Assembly (NCBI GenBank): GCA_038746605.1
Contig: JBCDKM010000019.1
Location: forward strand, 1-64,000
DNA length: 64,000 bases
Reading direction: 5' to 3'
Source: Rubricoccus sp038746605
Lineage (GTDB): Bacteria; Bacteroidota; Rhodothermia; Rhodothermales; Rubricoccaceae
Positions 1-8,221 of the stretch are shown in pieces (the first letter of the stretch is position 1; every line of letters starts with the position of its first letter). The notes below the pieces were generated by a model, which saw only the letters and a list, made by a program, of their open reading frames with translations, was not told the DNA's origin and did not search any database. The position numbers were made by a program, and so were the translations under genes.

Positions 1-95
1 CGGTCGTCGGCACGAGGTCGGCCCATACGCGACGGGGCGGGCAGGTGCGGCCGGATGGCCTCCCACTGCGGATCGGAGAGTCGGGTAGTGCTCAT
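1..95 (-). CDS. IS5-family transposase, N-terminal fragment
   Basis: Not complete: it starts at an ATG at 95-93 and runs off the left edge. The 31 visible residues begin MSTTRLSDPQWEAI and continue to GRPRADDR. This is the characteristic start of IS5/IS1031-group transposases (LSDxQWxxIxPxLP, then GRPRxDDR), a conserved region before the DDE catalytic core. Nothing can be said about whether the rest of the enzyme is intact. Confidence 0.75.
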   Translation of the reverse strand, partial: MSTTRLSDPQWEAIRPHLPAPSRMGRPRADD

Positions 96-138
96 GCGCC
101 CAAGCTCCGCCGCCCGCTCAGACTATTGCAACAGCCTC
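1..138 (-). mobile_element. End of an IS5-family insertion sequence (truncated by window edge)
   Basis: Positions 1-95 read on the minus strand give the N-terminus of an IS5-type transposase. At 123-138 lies a sequence whose reverse complement, GAGGCTGTTGCAATAG, resembles the terminal inverted repeat typical of this family. The element therefore appears to end near 138, about 58 bp before purE, with a TA at 139-140 as the possible target duplication. The other end lies outside the window, so completeness cannot be judged. Confidence 0.7.
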
Positions 139-196
139 TAGAGCCGGTCGGCGCATTCAGCCAGAGACTCGCTACTTTCCCGCACACGCTGCACGT

Positions 197-700
197 ATGC
201 CTTCTCCCCTCATTGGTATCGCGATGGGCTCCGAGTCGGACTGGCCGACGATGGAGGCTGCCGCCGACCTCCTTCGCCAGTTCGCTGTCCCCTTCGAGTG
301 TCGTGTGCTCTCCGCGCATCGCACGCCCGCCTCAATGACGGAGTACGCCGAGTCGGGGCGGGACCGAGGCCTTCGAGTGATTATCGCCGGAGCGGGCGGC
401 GCGGCTCACCTGCCGGGCATGATCGCGGCCAGCACGACGCTTCCCGTGATCGGCGTCCCGGTCCAGACCCGCGCGCTGGACGGAATGGACTCGCTCCTAT
501 CCATCGTGCAGATGCCCGGAGGGATCCCTGTCGCGACCGTCGCTATCGGAGGCGCCAAGAACGCTGGGTTGCTGGCAGTCCAGATCCTCGCGACATCTGA
601 CGACGCGCTCGCGGCGAAGCTGGACGCGTACAAAACCGAACTCCGTCACCTCGTCGCTGGCATGGACGAACGGGTCCGCGCCTACGGCGCCGCGAGGTAG
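197..700 (+). CDS. purE: N5-carboxyaminoimidazole ribonucleotide mutase
   Basis: Class I PurE, 167 aa, the usual family length. It converts N5-CAIR to CAIR in de novo purine synthesis in the cytoplasm. The phosphate-binding GSESDW is at residues 11-16 and SAHRTP with the catalytic His at 39-44; the glycine-rich GAGGAAHLPG segment follows. Its usual partner purK is not adjacent, and the gene sits directly behind an IS element end. A possible -7 box (TACTTTCC) is at 173-180. Two other purine genes, purC and guaB, lie elsewhere in the window. Confidence 0.96.
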   Translation: MPSPLIGIAMGSESDWPTMEAAADLLRQFAVPFECRVLSAHRTPASMTEYAESGRDRGLRVIIAGAGGAAHLPGMIAASTTLPVIGVPVQTRALDGMDSLLSIVQMPGGIPVATVAIGGAKNAGLLAVQILATSDDALAAKLDAYKTELRHLVAGMDERVRAYGAAR

Positions 701-774
701 CGGCGATTCCTCTACCCGGCCCGACACGACCCGCTCGGCCTCGGTGCCGAGGTCGGCTGGGTCACAGGCGTGGG

Positions 775-1869
775 TCACCCTCCGAGCCAGCCGAGAAGGT
801 CATTGGCGATTCGCTCTCCCGCGTGCCCGTCCCAGAGCGGAGGTACACGGCCTTGCGGATGGGCTCCCGCCAGAATGCCGTCTACCGCAGCCCCCACGGC
901 CTCGGCATCGACAGGGAGCAACTGGTTGGTGCCCATCTCCACCGTGCTCGGGCGCTCCGTTGACGGACGCAGCGTGAGGCAGGGCACCCCGAGTGCCGTC
1001 GTTTCCTCCTGGATTCCCCCAGAGTCCGTCACGACGAGGCGAGCAGAGTCCATCAGATCGAGAAACTGCAGGTATCCCGCGGGCGGGATCACGCGCGCGA
1101 GCCTCGATACACGGTCTAGCAGGCCGGCCTCCTCTAGCCGGCTTCGCGTTCGTGGATGAAGCGGCATCACAACCGTCAGTCGCGAGGCGAGAGCCTCGAT
1201 TGCATCCACCACTCCTGAGAGCGCCTCGGGCGTGTCCACGTTTCGTGGCCGATGCATCGTTACGAGCGCATAGGGCGTTTCTGTCAGGCCGAGTGTGCCC
1301 ACCGCGCCAGACTGTCGGGCCGCATCGCGGTGTTTCAGGAGCGAGTCGATCATCACGTTGCCGACGAAGGCGACTCGCTCGGACGGAACGCCCTCCTTTG
1401 CGAGGTTCTCGAGCCCGGACTGTTCCGTGACGTACAGCCGGTCAGCGAGATGATCCACGCAGATCCGGTTTTGCTCCTCTGGCATCCGCCGATCACCTGA
1501 ACGGAGTCCGGCCTCGACGTGCACGAGCGGGACATGCTGCTTTGCCGCGACGAGCGCTGTCGCGAGCGTGGAGTTCACATCGCCCACCACGATGACTGCA
1601 TCGGGCTCTACGGCCTCCAGCACAGGCTCGAACGCTAGCATCACGTGAGCCGTCAACTGAGCGTGAGAGCCCCCACTAATACCCAAGTAGTGCGCGGGCT
1701 CCGGGAGCCCGAGATCACGAAAGAAGACATCGCTCATCCGCTCGTCGTAGTGCTGACCGGTGTGTACCACGGCGGACTCGGCTCGCCCGGTCGCGATCAG
1801 CGCGTCGTGCACAGGGCCGACTTTCATAAAGTTCGGCCGGGCGCCGACGACGGAGAGGATGGTCTTCAA
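775..1869 (-). CDS. wecB: Non-hydrolysing UDP-N-acetylglucosamine 2-epimerase
   Basis: 364 aa, full length for the WecB/MnaA family, which interconverts UDP-GlcNAc and UDP-ManNAc for surface polysaccharide synthesis. Family motifs are present: GARPNFMK near residues 9-16, HTGQHYD near 36, GDVNST near 95, HVEAGLRS near 116, PEEQNR near 129 and TDSGGIQEE in the C-terminal half. The start appears to be TTG at 1869-1867, because the conserved MKTILSVVGARPNF begins there. It lies downstream of the exosortase and glycosyltransferase genes on the same strand, fitting an exopolysaccharide locus. Confidence 0.93.
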   Translation of the reverse strand: MKTILSVVGARPNFMKVGPVHDALIATGRAESAVVHTGQHYDERMSDVFFRDLGLPEPAHYLGISGGSHAQLTAHVMLAFEPVLEAVEPDAVIVVGDVNSTLATALVAAKQHVPLVHVEAGLRSGDRRMPEEQNRICVDHLADRLYVTEQSGLENLAKEGVPSERVAFVGNVMIDSLLKHRDAARQSGAVGTLGLTETPYALVTMHRPRNVDTPEALSGVVDAIEALASRLTVVMPLHPRTRSRLEEAGLLDRVSRLARVIPPAGYLQFLDLMDSARLVVTDSGGIQEETTALGVPCLTLRPSTERPSTVEMGTNQLLPVDAEAVGAAVDGILAGAHPQGRVPPLWDGHAGERIANDLLGWLGG

Positions 1870-1953
1870 AGCAAAAAGGGGAGTGGGAGTCTGCCCGCAA
1901 ACTCCGCGAGGCGGGCCTATCCGGCCTCGAAAACCCGTCGAGTTGATGCCCGC

Positions 1954-2517
1954 TTATGCGGAGGTTGCTACCTCCGCCTCGGCATCCTCGCGGCGGATCT
2001 CGTCAGCTTTGCCTGCGAGGAACAGGAGGAGAGGCACAGTGAGGCTGACCCCTTCGCTGACGTACGTCCGCGCGAACTGGTGCACGTCGAACGCAGCGGG
2101 AATCCAACCGATGCCCAGGGCGAACAACACGATGGTCCCGATTCCCAGGACGGCATGGTAGCCCAAGAGATAGATCCAGTACGGCCGGGTCGGGAACGCG
2201 GCCAGGAGAAACATCGCGGGGAGCAGGAAGATGACCCCAGCCGGTGCGGCCCAGACCACCCGTCCGTCGTCAGTCTCTGCGCCCGCTGGAAGCACGAAGA
2301 CAGCCTCGGCGCGGCGAGCGGGCTGCACCACATCGAACTGTGCGCTGCGCGGTGTCTCGACCGCCGCGAAGATGGGGTAGGCGACGTACTGTGCGACGAC
2401 TTCGCGCACGGGCCGAATCACCAGCACGTACGAGACGAGGAGCAGCAGCGCAAAGACGAGTCCCCAGAGCCTCGGTCGCCTCCCGATCCGCTGGCGAAGA
2501 GAACGGGTCGCTCTCAC
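1954..2517 (-). CDS. Exosortase-associated membrane protein
   Basis: 187 aa with about four predicted transmembrane segments: one near the N-terminus after a basic stretch, and a cluster in the C-terminal half. The GTG start at 2517 overlaps the TGA stop of the exosortase gene (GTGA), so the two are translationally coupled. Position and architecture match the membrane proteins that accompany small exosortases in Bacteroidota-type systems, but I do not recognise a catalytic motif. The function is inferred from neighbourhood only. Confidence 0.6.
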   Translation of the reverse strand: MRATRSLRQRIGRRPRLWGLVFALLLLVSYVLVIRPVREVVAQYVAYPIFAAVETPRSAQFDVVQPARRAEAVFVLPAGAETDDGRVVWAAPAGVIFLLPAMFLLAAFPTRPYWIYLLGYHAVLGIGTIVLFALGIGWIPAAFDVHQFARTYVSEGVSLTVPLLLFLAGKADEIRREDAEAEVATSA

Positions 2518-3092
2518 GCCGTCGCCAGGGCGGGCTGTGTCGCCGCGACGCCACCGTCTTTCGTTCCCGATGGCTTCGATGGTTCTCCGTAATGCGCCCA
2601 CGCCACCCAGAGCAGGAAGATCACGACGTAGAACACGAACAGCGCGTGGAAGCCGTGGACGGAGTCGAAGAGCGACGGTGCGTAGTGGGAGATGAGCAGG
2701 AGGATCGCGCAGCGAGCCACGTTGGTCGCTACCAGCGCGAGCAGGCCGAGAGGAATGAAGAGGGCGCGGCGCGCCCACGTCCCCGGGTAGGCCACGATGA
2801 AGCCCACGAAGAGGCTCAGCGCCGAGAGACCGTTGCAACCGTTCTCGATCAGGATGCCAGACTCACGCGTGATCCAGACGGTGCGGCCATCCACGAACGC
2901 CGTTTCATAGAAGACACCCAAGAGGCCGCCAGTCCAACTCGCGACGGAGTGCGAAAGCCACGCATCGATGCGGCCGTCCGGGAGAAGCCACAGATCGTAG
3001 AGGACGAACCAGACGGCGTACGCGGCCACCATCTTCACGAGGAAGAACGTCAGGGTCCGGTTGGAGGAGAGGATCTGGCGAGCAGCGTCCAC
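2514..3092 (-). CDS. Exosortase/archaeosortase family protein (XrtF/XrtX-like)
   Basis: Integral membrane cysteine transpeptidase family that cleaves sorting signals at the outer face of the inner membrane. About 192 aa from a GTG at 3092, chosen because the upstream glycosyltransferase stops at 3115; the longer frame upstream would overlap it. The exosortase triad is visible: Cys near 86 in ENGCNGL, Arg near 127 in NVARCAI, and His near 149 in GFHALFVFY, all among hydrophobic helices. It is followed by a coupled partner gene and sits in a polysaccharide cluster, as exosortases commonly do. No PEP-CTERM-type substrate was found in the window. Confidence 0.85.
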   Translation of the reverse strand: MDAARQILSSNRTLTFFLVKMVAAYAVWFVLYDLWLLPDGRIDAWLSHSVASWTGGLLGVFYETAFVDGRTVWITRESGILIENGCNGLSALSLFVGFIVAYPGTWARRALFIPLGLLALVATNVARCAILLLISHYAPSLFDSVHGFHALFVFYVVIFLLWVAWAHYGEPSKPSGTKDGGVAATQPALATA

Positions 3093-3114
3093 GTGTACAG
3101 AGTCGGGGAATGCC

Positions 3115-4263
3115 CTAGGATACGGAGACCGCTCCAGGCTCGCCGATCTCCGGCGCCAGTTTCCGATAGACCTCGAACGTCGCACTGATGACGGAGCGGG
3201 CAGAGAAGGCATCTTCTGCGAGACGCCGCGCGCCGCGCCCGAGGCGCTGTCGGAGGCCCCGGTCACGAAGCAGTTCGAGAAGGGCCTGTGAGAGGGCCGT
3301 TGCGTCCCCCGGGCGGACCAGCAGACCGGTCTCGTGGTCGATGCAAATCTCTCGGCAGCCGGGAATATCGGTCGCGACGAGAGGTCGCCCGCTCGCAGCG
3401 CCCTCAATCAGGATGCGCGGCACGCCTTCCCCGTACTCCGACGGAAGACACACGATGTGAGCGTCTGAAAGAACCTGCTCCATGTCCTGGCGGAACCCCC
3501 ACCACTCGACGGGTCCCGATTCATCCCAGGCCTTCAACCGTGCCTCGGGTACTGCCGCAGGGTTTCCAGGATCCGTCGGCCCGACGAGCGCCATCACGGC
3601 CGTCGGCATCGTCTCGCGCACTTTCTCCGCCGCGTTGACGAACGTCTCGATCCCTTTCCCCCACAGCATCCGACTCGCGAGGACGACCAGGGGCGGGCCT
3701 TCGGTCTCCGGGACGGGCACGAAGCGGTGCACGTCTACACCGGAGCCACGGATGAGATGCGTCCGATCCTCGGTCAGTACGCCCGCCTCGCGGAGTACGC
3801 GGGCATCGTCCGGGTTCTGGAGGATGAGTTCAGAGCCATCGAGCGCTTGCCGAAGGGCGCGCACGATGCCGCGCCGAATGAGGCGAGCCTTGAGGCTGGG
3901 ATCCGTGAACGCGTACCCGAGACCGGCCACCGCGTTGACGACGCGCGTCACGCCCGCGCGCTTCGCGCCGAGGGACCCATGCACGACCGCCTTGAGCGTG
4001 AAGTGATGCACGAGGTCGGGCTGGATCTCACGGTAGAGCGCCTCCATGCGCCGCACGGCCGCCCACTCCTCGATGGGGTTGATCCCTCGACGGCTCATCG
4101 TGACCGGACGAAATGCGAACCCGTCGCCTTCGATTCTGCGTCGGAACTCGCCGTCTGGCGCTGCCAGGATGACCTCATGGCCCGCCTCGCGGACAGCGCG
4201 GGCGAGGTCGAGCCGAAAGTTGTAGAGGTACCAGTCGGTGTTCGCGAGGAAGAGGACGCGCAT
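3115..4263 (-). CDS. GT4 family glycosyltransferase
   Basis: 382 aa, GT-B fold retaining glycosyltransferase of family 4. The N-terminal Rossmann half starts MRVLFLANTDWYLYNFR, typical of exopolysaccharide GT4 enzymes, and the C-terminal half contains the GT1/GT4 donor-site signature with EYGEGVPRILIEGAASGRP and a conserved Glu-x7-Glu spacing. It probably adds a sugar to a lipid-linked surface polysaccharide on the cytoplasmic side of the membrane. Donor and acceptor cannot be read from the sequence. It lies between the exosortase and sulfotransferase genes. Confidence 0.88.
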   Translation of the reverse strand: MRVLFLANTDWYLYNFRLDLARAVREAGHEVILAAPDGEFRRRIEGDGFAFRPVTMSRRGINPIEEWAAVRRMEALYREIQPDLVHHFTLKAVVHGSLGAKRAGVTRVVNAVAGLGYAFTDPSLKARLIRRGIVRALRQALDGSELILQNPDDARVLREAGVLTEDRTHLIRGSGVDVHRFVPVPETEGPPLVVLASRMLWGKGIETFVNAAEKVRETMPTAVMALVGPTDPGNPAAVPEARLKAWDESGPVEWWGFRQDMEQVLSDAHIVCLPSEYGEGVPRILIEGAASGRPLVATDIPGCREICIDHETGLLVRPGDATALSQALLELLRDRGLRQRLGRGARRLAEDAFSARSVISATFEVYRKLAPEIGEPGAVSVS

Positions 4264-4316
4264 CCGAGCGGCGTGAAAGAAGAAGAGGAATCGGCGGGCG
4301 GGTCCGGCCTCTGAAA

Positions 4317-4940
4317 TCAGCCGCCGAAGTCGTAGCCCCAGGTTTCGACGTCGCCTGCGAAGGCATCGCCTACAGCGTTGACCGCGTCCGCGTCGTAGTA
4401 GGTGCGGTAGTCACCGCGCGAGGAGGACTTGAGGTGGGGCAGTGCGACACCCGGCTTCCCGATGGCCTCGGCGACGACCGAGAAATCGTCCGAGAGCCGC
4501 TCGAATCGGCCGACGAAGTCCACGTCGATCTCGCCCGTCGGGCCCGCGAGCCACTTGGTCTGGGGCGCGAACATCTTCGGCTTGTTGAGATACTGCGGGT
4601 CGCGGTCGCGGAAACAGGCGCGCGCCCAGTCCGAGAACGGGATCGGGTTCTCGCCGAGACCGGTCTGGTTGGTCTTGACGCGGAAGTGGTACAACGAGAC
4701 GACGCGGTCCCACGGGTTGCGCACGAACGAGAACGTGTAGCGCGATTCCCAGCGGTCGTCGCCGATCTTCTCGCGCAGCTCGCGCGCGGTGAGGTGCTGG
4801 AACCGGATGCCGAGCGCGCGCACCACGCTCGTGCCGCCCGTCTTGTTGATGTGGACGAAGGCGAACGGCTGGGCGTAGCGCTCCTTCAGGTCGAGAGCGA
4901 GCCGTTTGAACTGGTGGACGGGGCCGCGGTGCGTGGGCAT
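4317..4940 (-). CDS. Sulfotransferase (family 2-like)
   Basis: 207 aa. Transfers sulfate from PAPS, probably to a surface carbohydrate. The 5'-phosphosulfate loop HINKTGGTS is at residues 30-38 and the 3'-phosphate motif FVRNPWDRVVSLYHF at about 72-86, the layout of carbohydrate sulfotransferases (Sulfotransfer_2). The start ATG overlaps the stop of the preceding sulfotransferase gene by one base (TGATG). It is the last of four consecutive sulfotransferase genes. Confidence 0.9.
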   Translation of the reverse strand: MPTHRGPVHQFKRLALDLKERYAQPFAFVHINKTGGTSVVRALGIRFQHLTARELREKIGDDRWESRYTFSFVRNPWDRVVSLYHFRVKTNQTGLGENPIPFSDWARACFRDRDPQYLNKPKMFAPQTKWLAGPTGEIDVDFVGRFERLSDDFSVVAEAIGKPGVALPHLKSSSRGDYRTYYDADAVNAVGDAFAGDVETWGYDFGG

Positions 4941-5776
4941 CAGACGGAGGCGGGGGCGAGCCAGCCGGTGGGGCGGCCCAGAAGATCGTCCACGAAGGCG
5001 ACGTGGGGGGCGTAGCGCTCGGCCAGTTTCTCGCGGTCCTCGGGCGCGAGCGTCGGCGGGGCCTCGGAGCCTCCGCTGTAGACCCGCGCGAGGCCCAGCT
5101 TCTTGCCGACCTCGACGACGCGGTGGAGGCGCGCGTCGCGCAGGGTGGTGACGGCGCGGGCAGCGAGCTTGGCGGCGAGCGGAAAGCGGGGCGCGCTGGC
5201 GGCGTTGACGCGCTCGGTCGCATCGGCGGTAACGCCGAGGCGGGGGAGGCTGACGTGATCCGTTATTGCATCCAGCGTGTACTGCGGGCCCCCGCGCAGG
5301 TCGTCGGTAAGAAGCACCAGGACGCGGTCCTGGCCGAACGCTGCCTGCCAGCGGGAGACGTGCTCGGCGTAGTCTCCGGCGGTCAGAATCGTCGGGATGC
5401 TCTCAGCGGCGTCCCAGAAGTCTCGCGAAACCCGACCCTTGCGAAGGTGATGCTGCCAGAGCGAGACGGCGCGGTCCACGGGATCCCGCAGCGTCACGAC
5501 CACGGCCGCCTCGGGCGCGACCTCAGCGATGCGGGCGGGCGCCTCGGCGTGGTCGAAGTAGGTCGGGCCGATCTCGGCCCAGGCAGTCGCCCCGCGAGGG
5601 AAGTGCGCGCGGTAGTCCGCGAGCCCTCGCGACCAGTGGCGGTCGAAGAAGAACGTTTCCTTGACGTGCGTCGGAAACGCGAGGTCCGGGTGGCGGCGGA
5701 GCTGCTGGTCCAGCCACGTAGAGCCCGTCCGCTGCGGGCCAACGCCGACGAGCCGAAGGGGAAGGCGCTCGCTCAT
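4940..5776 (-). CDS. Sulfotransferase (family 1/3-like)
   Basis: 278 aa from the ATG at 5776; the open frame extends further upstream but the conserved protein starts at MSERLPLRLVGVGPQRTGST. The PAPS-binding loop GPQRTGSTW is at about 13-21, with LRDPVDRAVSLW at about 96 as the 3'-phosphate motif and FFFDRHW in between. It resembles heparan-type/Sulfotransfer_1 enzymes. Its start overlaps the upstream sulfotransferase by 4 bp, so the genes are coupled. One CCGTTATTG polar motif lies inside it at 5260. Confidence 0.88.
   Translation of the reverse strand: MSERLPLRLVGVGPQRTGSTWLDQQLRRHPDLAFPTHVKETFFFDRHWSRGLADYRAHFPRGATAWAEIGPTYFDHAEAPARIAEVAPEAAVVVTLRDPVDRAVSLWQHHLRKGRVSRDFWDAAESIPTILTAGDYAEHVSRWQAAFGQDRVLVLLTDDLRGGPQYTLDAITDHVSLPRLGVTADATERVNAASAPRFPLAAKLAARAVTTLRDARLHRVVEVGKKLGLARVYSGGSEAPPTLAPEDREKLAERYAPHVAFVDDLLGRPTGWLAPASV
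5260..5268 (+). other. Polar motif CCGTTATTG, copy 1 (left arm)
   Basis: Inside a minus-strand sulfotransferase gene, read antisense as codons GCA-ATA-ACG (Ala-Ile-Thr). Points rightward, 30.8 kb from the dif-like site. Confidence 0.7.
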
Positions 5777-6648
5777 GCCGGGTCCGGGACGGCGTCTTTG
5801 GCGGCGCCACCTCGCGAGACGTGATAGCCGTGCGCGAGGAGCGTCGGGAGCGCCATCGCGGTGCCGAGGATCCACTCGGCGCCGGAGACCTCGTGGAGGT
5901 ACTTGGTGTCCGGCCGGATCTCGCGCACGCCGGAGAGGCGCATGCGGTTGCCTCCGAGGGTGTGCTGCGTGACGCTCCCGAAGTCGTCCATCGCGGGGTC
6001 CCACGCGAGCCCCGAGGCGCGAAGGGCGGGCTCTAGTGCAGCGCGCGGGTCGCTCACGATGTCCTCGTAGCGGACGCGGACGTAGCGCGGATGGCGGCCG
6101 AGGCGGGCGGGCATCGCGGCGTTGAGCCACGTCCACCGCGCCACGTTCTTGTAGAAGTTGTACTTGAGGCGCCCCGTTTCGTCCTTGCGGACGCCCCGCT
6201 GCCGAAAACTGTGCGCGACGGCGCGCGGGTCGCGGACGACGTGCAGGAGGGTCAGGTCAATCTCGCCGATCTCGGCGAGGCGAAGCGCCCGCTTGAGCTT
6301 TTTGGACTTGTCCAGGACCACGCTCGCGCCGGTTTCTGCCAGCGCCGCGCGGTACACCGCGAGGTTGTCGCGCCGGAACGCCTCGTCGTCTTCGGTCTTG
6401 AGATTGACGGCCCTGCCCCAGAGACTACCGAGGCGGGACTGCATGCCGCGCCAGAACTCGCAGGTGGGGAACGTCTCGCCGCAGGTGCAGGTCGCCGCCT
6501 TGTCGTTCTCGACGCGGCGGATCCACTTGCCCAGCGCCGCGATCTCGCCGACCGGGGCCACCTCGGGGTGCGCGCCGAGGAGGAGGCCGGTCAGCGTGCT
6601 CCCGCTGCGGCCCTTGCAGAGAACGTAGAGGACGCGAACCTTATTCAT
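5773..6648 (-). CDS. Sulfotransferase (Sulfotransfer_3-like) with Cys-rich insert
   Basis: 291 aa. The PAPS loop CKGRSGSTL is at about residues 11-19 and HVVRDPRAVAHSF near 137 supplies the 3'-phosphate site. Between them are three cysteines (about 54, 56 and 63, pattern CTCG...C-E-F-W) that recur in the next gene and may form a small structural site. The gene overlaps both neighbours by a few bases. The substrate is unknown; the cluster suggests sulfation of an exported glycan. Confidence 0.87.
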   Translation of the reverse strand: MNKVRVLYVLCKGRSGSTLTGLLLGAHPEVAPVGEIAALGKWIRRVENDKAATCTCGETFPTCEFWRGMQSRLGSLWGRAVNLKTEDDEAFRRDNLAVYRAALAETGASVVLDKSKKLKRALRLAEIGEIDLTLLHVVRDPRAVAHSFRQRGVRKDETGRLKYNFYKNVARWTWLNAAMPARLGRHPRYVRVRYEDIVSDPRAALEPALRASGLAWDPAMDDFGSVTQHTLGGNRMRLSGVREIRPDTKYLHEVSGAEWILGTAMALPTLLAHGYHVSRGGAAKDAVPDPA

Positions 6649-7537
6649 TGAGCGCGTCGAGGTGGCGGCGCGTGGCGGCGCGGCGGAGCGGGTAGCCGAA
6701 GGCCGCGAGGCCGGGCGCGACCATCGCGGTGCCGAGGGCCCAGCGCTGGCGGTTCAGCTTGTCCAGGTACCCGGTCTGGAGCTGGACCGGGCGGACGTTC
6801 TTGAGCCTCGCGCGGAGGTTGCCGCTGAAATCGTGGAACTCGTGCTTTCCGCGGTCCAGCTGGCCGTCTTGCAGCGTGAGGCCGACGTGCGCGAGGAGCC
6901 GCGAGCAGACGCCTGCCGGGTCGGCGGCGAGCTCTTCGTAGCGGACCAGTTCGTAGCGCGGCTTGCCGCCGTAGAGCGCCTTCATCGCGAGGTTCTTGCG
7001 CTGCCAGTTCCACATCTTGGTGTAATAGGCGCTGGCCGGGCGGCCCGCCTTATGGCGCGTCTTGAGGATGCTCTGGCCGTACGCCCGCGCGTCGCGCACG
7101 AGATGGACGATGGTGACGTGGAAGGCGTCGGACTTGAGCATCAGGTCCAGCCGGTAGTGCCGCTTGCTCGCGTCCACGATCACGCTCCGGCCCGTCTCTG
7201 CGAGGAGCGCGCGGAAGAGCGCCGCGTTGTGAGCCTCGAAGGTCGCTGGGTCGCGGTCCTTCAGGTCCACGAGCGGGTCCTCGAACTGCTCCCCGAGACG
7301 GGCGCGGATCCGCGTCCAAAACGGACAGTCGTCCACGGATTCGCCGCAGGAGCACCAGCGCTCATTGCCGTTGCGCGCGTGGAGGTGGCTGTTACGGTAG
7401 TTGTAGACCTCGCCCGCGTAGAAGACCTCGGAGTGACCGCCCAGGAGCTGGCCGAGGAGCGTGCTCCCGCTCCGTCCGCTCCCGATGACGTAGATCACCG
7501 GGATGGGCGCGAGGGGGCTGGAGTCGGTCGGGGCCAT
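6641..7537 (-). CDS. Sulfotransferase (Sulfotransfer_3-like), first gene of a four-gene run
   Basis: 298 aa, paralogue of the next gene downstream. The PAPS loop GSGRSGSTLL is at about 19-28, three cysteines in the same WCSCG...CPFW arrangement are at about 62, 64 and 71, and VRDARAYGQSI forms the 3'-phosphate site. It overlaps the following gene by 8 bp. A -7-like element, TAGCTTCC at 7541-7548, ends only 3 nt before the ATG, which suggests leaderless transcription of the whole sulfotransferase operon. Confidence 0.88.
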   Translation of the reverse strand: MAPTDSSPLAPIPVIYVIGSGRSGSTLLGQLLGGHSEVFYAGEVYNYRNSHLHARNGNERWCSCGESVDDCPFWTRIRARLGEQFEDPLVDLKDRDPATFEAHNAALFRALLAETGRSVIVDASKRHYRLDLMLKSDAFHVTIVHLVRDARAYGQSILKTRHKAGRPASAYYTKMWNWQRKNLAMKALYGGKPRYELVRYEELAADPAGVCSRLLAHVGLTLQDGQLDRGKHEFHDFSGNLRARLKNVRPVQLQTGYLDKLNRQRWALGTAMVAPGLAAFGYPLRRAATRRHLDALNE

Positions 7538-7540
7538 GCC

Positions 7541-7548
7541 GGAAGCTA
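7541..7548 (-). promoter_or_regulatory. -7-like promoter element upstream of the sulfotransferase operon
   Basis: TAGCTTCC on the minus strand resembles the Bacteroidota consensus TAnnTTTG. It lies 3 nt from the start codon at 7537, the same spacing seen at 22151, 51569 and 60878. Confidence 0.5.
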
Positions 7549-7655
7549 CGGGGCGGGACTCAGCCTCGGCTCTGCTTCACGGCCTGTTCGATCTGGAGCT
7601 CGATGCCGCCAACTCGTCCTTTCACAGTTAGAGCTGCATGCAGGGACGCAGTCAT

Positions 7656-7663
7656 TATATTTG
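7656..7663 (+). promoter_or_regulatory. -7-like promoter element (TATATTTG)
   Basis: An exact match to TAnnTTTG, 21 nt before the ATG at 7685 of an AT-rich gene. No clear -33 TTTG is seen. Confidence 0.45.
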
Positions 7664-7684
7664 TCTGCCGCTCACAGCGCGATC

Positions 7685-8221
7685 ATGGAGTACGACCCCA
7701 ATAGATTTACACGTGGCCCCGATGAGTTCGTCATGGATGCGAAGATGTTCGTGACGGAGGACTATTTTGATCCTGTAGAGGGGGAGTCTATTCTGTATCA
7801 AGCGGAGGTGGATCAAAATGGCTGGGGCTTTTGGTCTAAGTTGATTTTTTACAATCTGCCTAAGTTGGTAAGTCCTGTGTATATTATTGCATACTTTGCC
7901 GACAAGGATAATCCTGCGAGGCAGTTTTTTGGGGAGTCGCCGAGTGTAAAAAATCGTCTTTTTGTGACAAATATGAGACTCATATTATTTACTTGTAAGA
8001 ATTATGATTTTGGCTTTGCTGTAAGCAGTATACCAACAAGTGACATAGAAAGTTTGGAGATATATCATCCAGATGATATTGGCCTGGATAGCTTAAATAT
8101 TCAGCGAGAAGGCGATGTCCTGTTGGCGATAGGGCACAAGAATCAAGTGTCGAGACCTTTGCATGTGGCTATGCGTCGGCATCAAGCTGAGGGTGTTAAA
8201 AGCGTATTGGGAAAAGCCTAA
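7685..8221 (+). CDS. Hypothetical protein of AT-rich, probably foreign origin (PH-like?)
   Basis: 178 aa, start ATG 7685 beginning MEYDPNRFTRGPDEF. No family recognised with certainty. The central part (KNRLFVTNMRLILFT followed by short strands) resembles the repeated-strand pattern of bacterial PH-like domains, but this is a weak guess. There is no signal peptide and one hydrophobic stretch near residue 60. Base composition is strikingly AT-rich compared with both flanks and codon choice differs (TTT, ATA, AAA common). It sits alone on the plus strand between two minus-strand polysaccharide genes, so recent acquisition is likely. Confidence 0.75.
   Translation: MEYDPNRFTRGPDEFVMDAKMFVTEDYFDPVEGESILYQAEVDQNGWGFWSKLIFYNLPKLVSPVYIIAYFADKDNPARQFFGESPSVKNRLFVTNMRLILFTCKNYDFGFAVSSIPTSDIESLEIYHPDDIGLDSLNIQREGDVLLAIGHKNQVSRPLHVAMRRHQAEGVKSVLGKA

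Noticed and set aside
1645..2592. Long plus-strand open frame opposite wecB and the exosortase partner
   Set aside because: Charged, repeat-poor translation typical of antisense reading in GC-rich genes; the minus-strand genes have clear families.
6662..8221. Long plus-strand open frame of 519 codons
   Set aside because: The first two thirds are antisense shadow of a sulfotransferase gene; only the last 178 codons, from the ATG at 7685, have independent composition and are kept.
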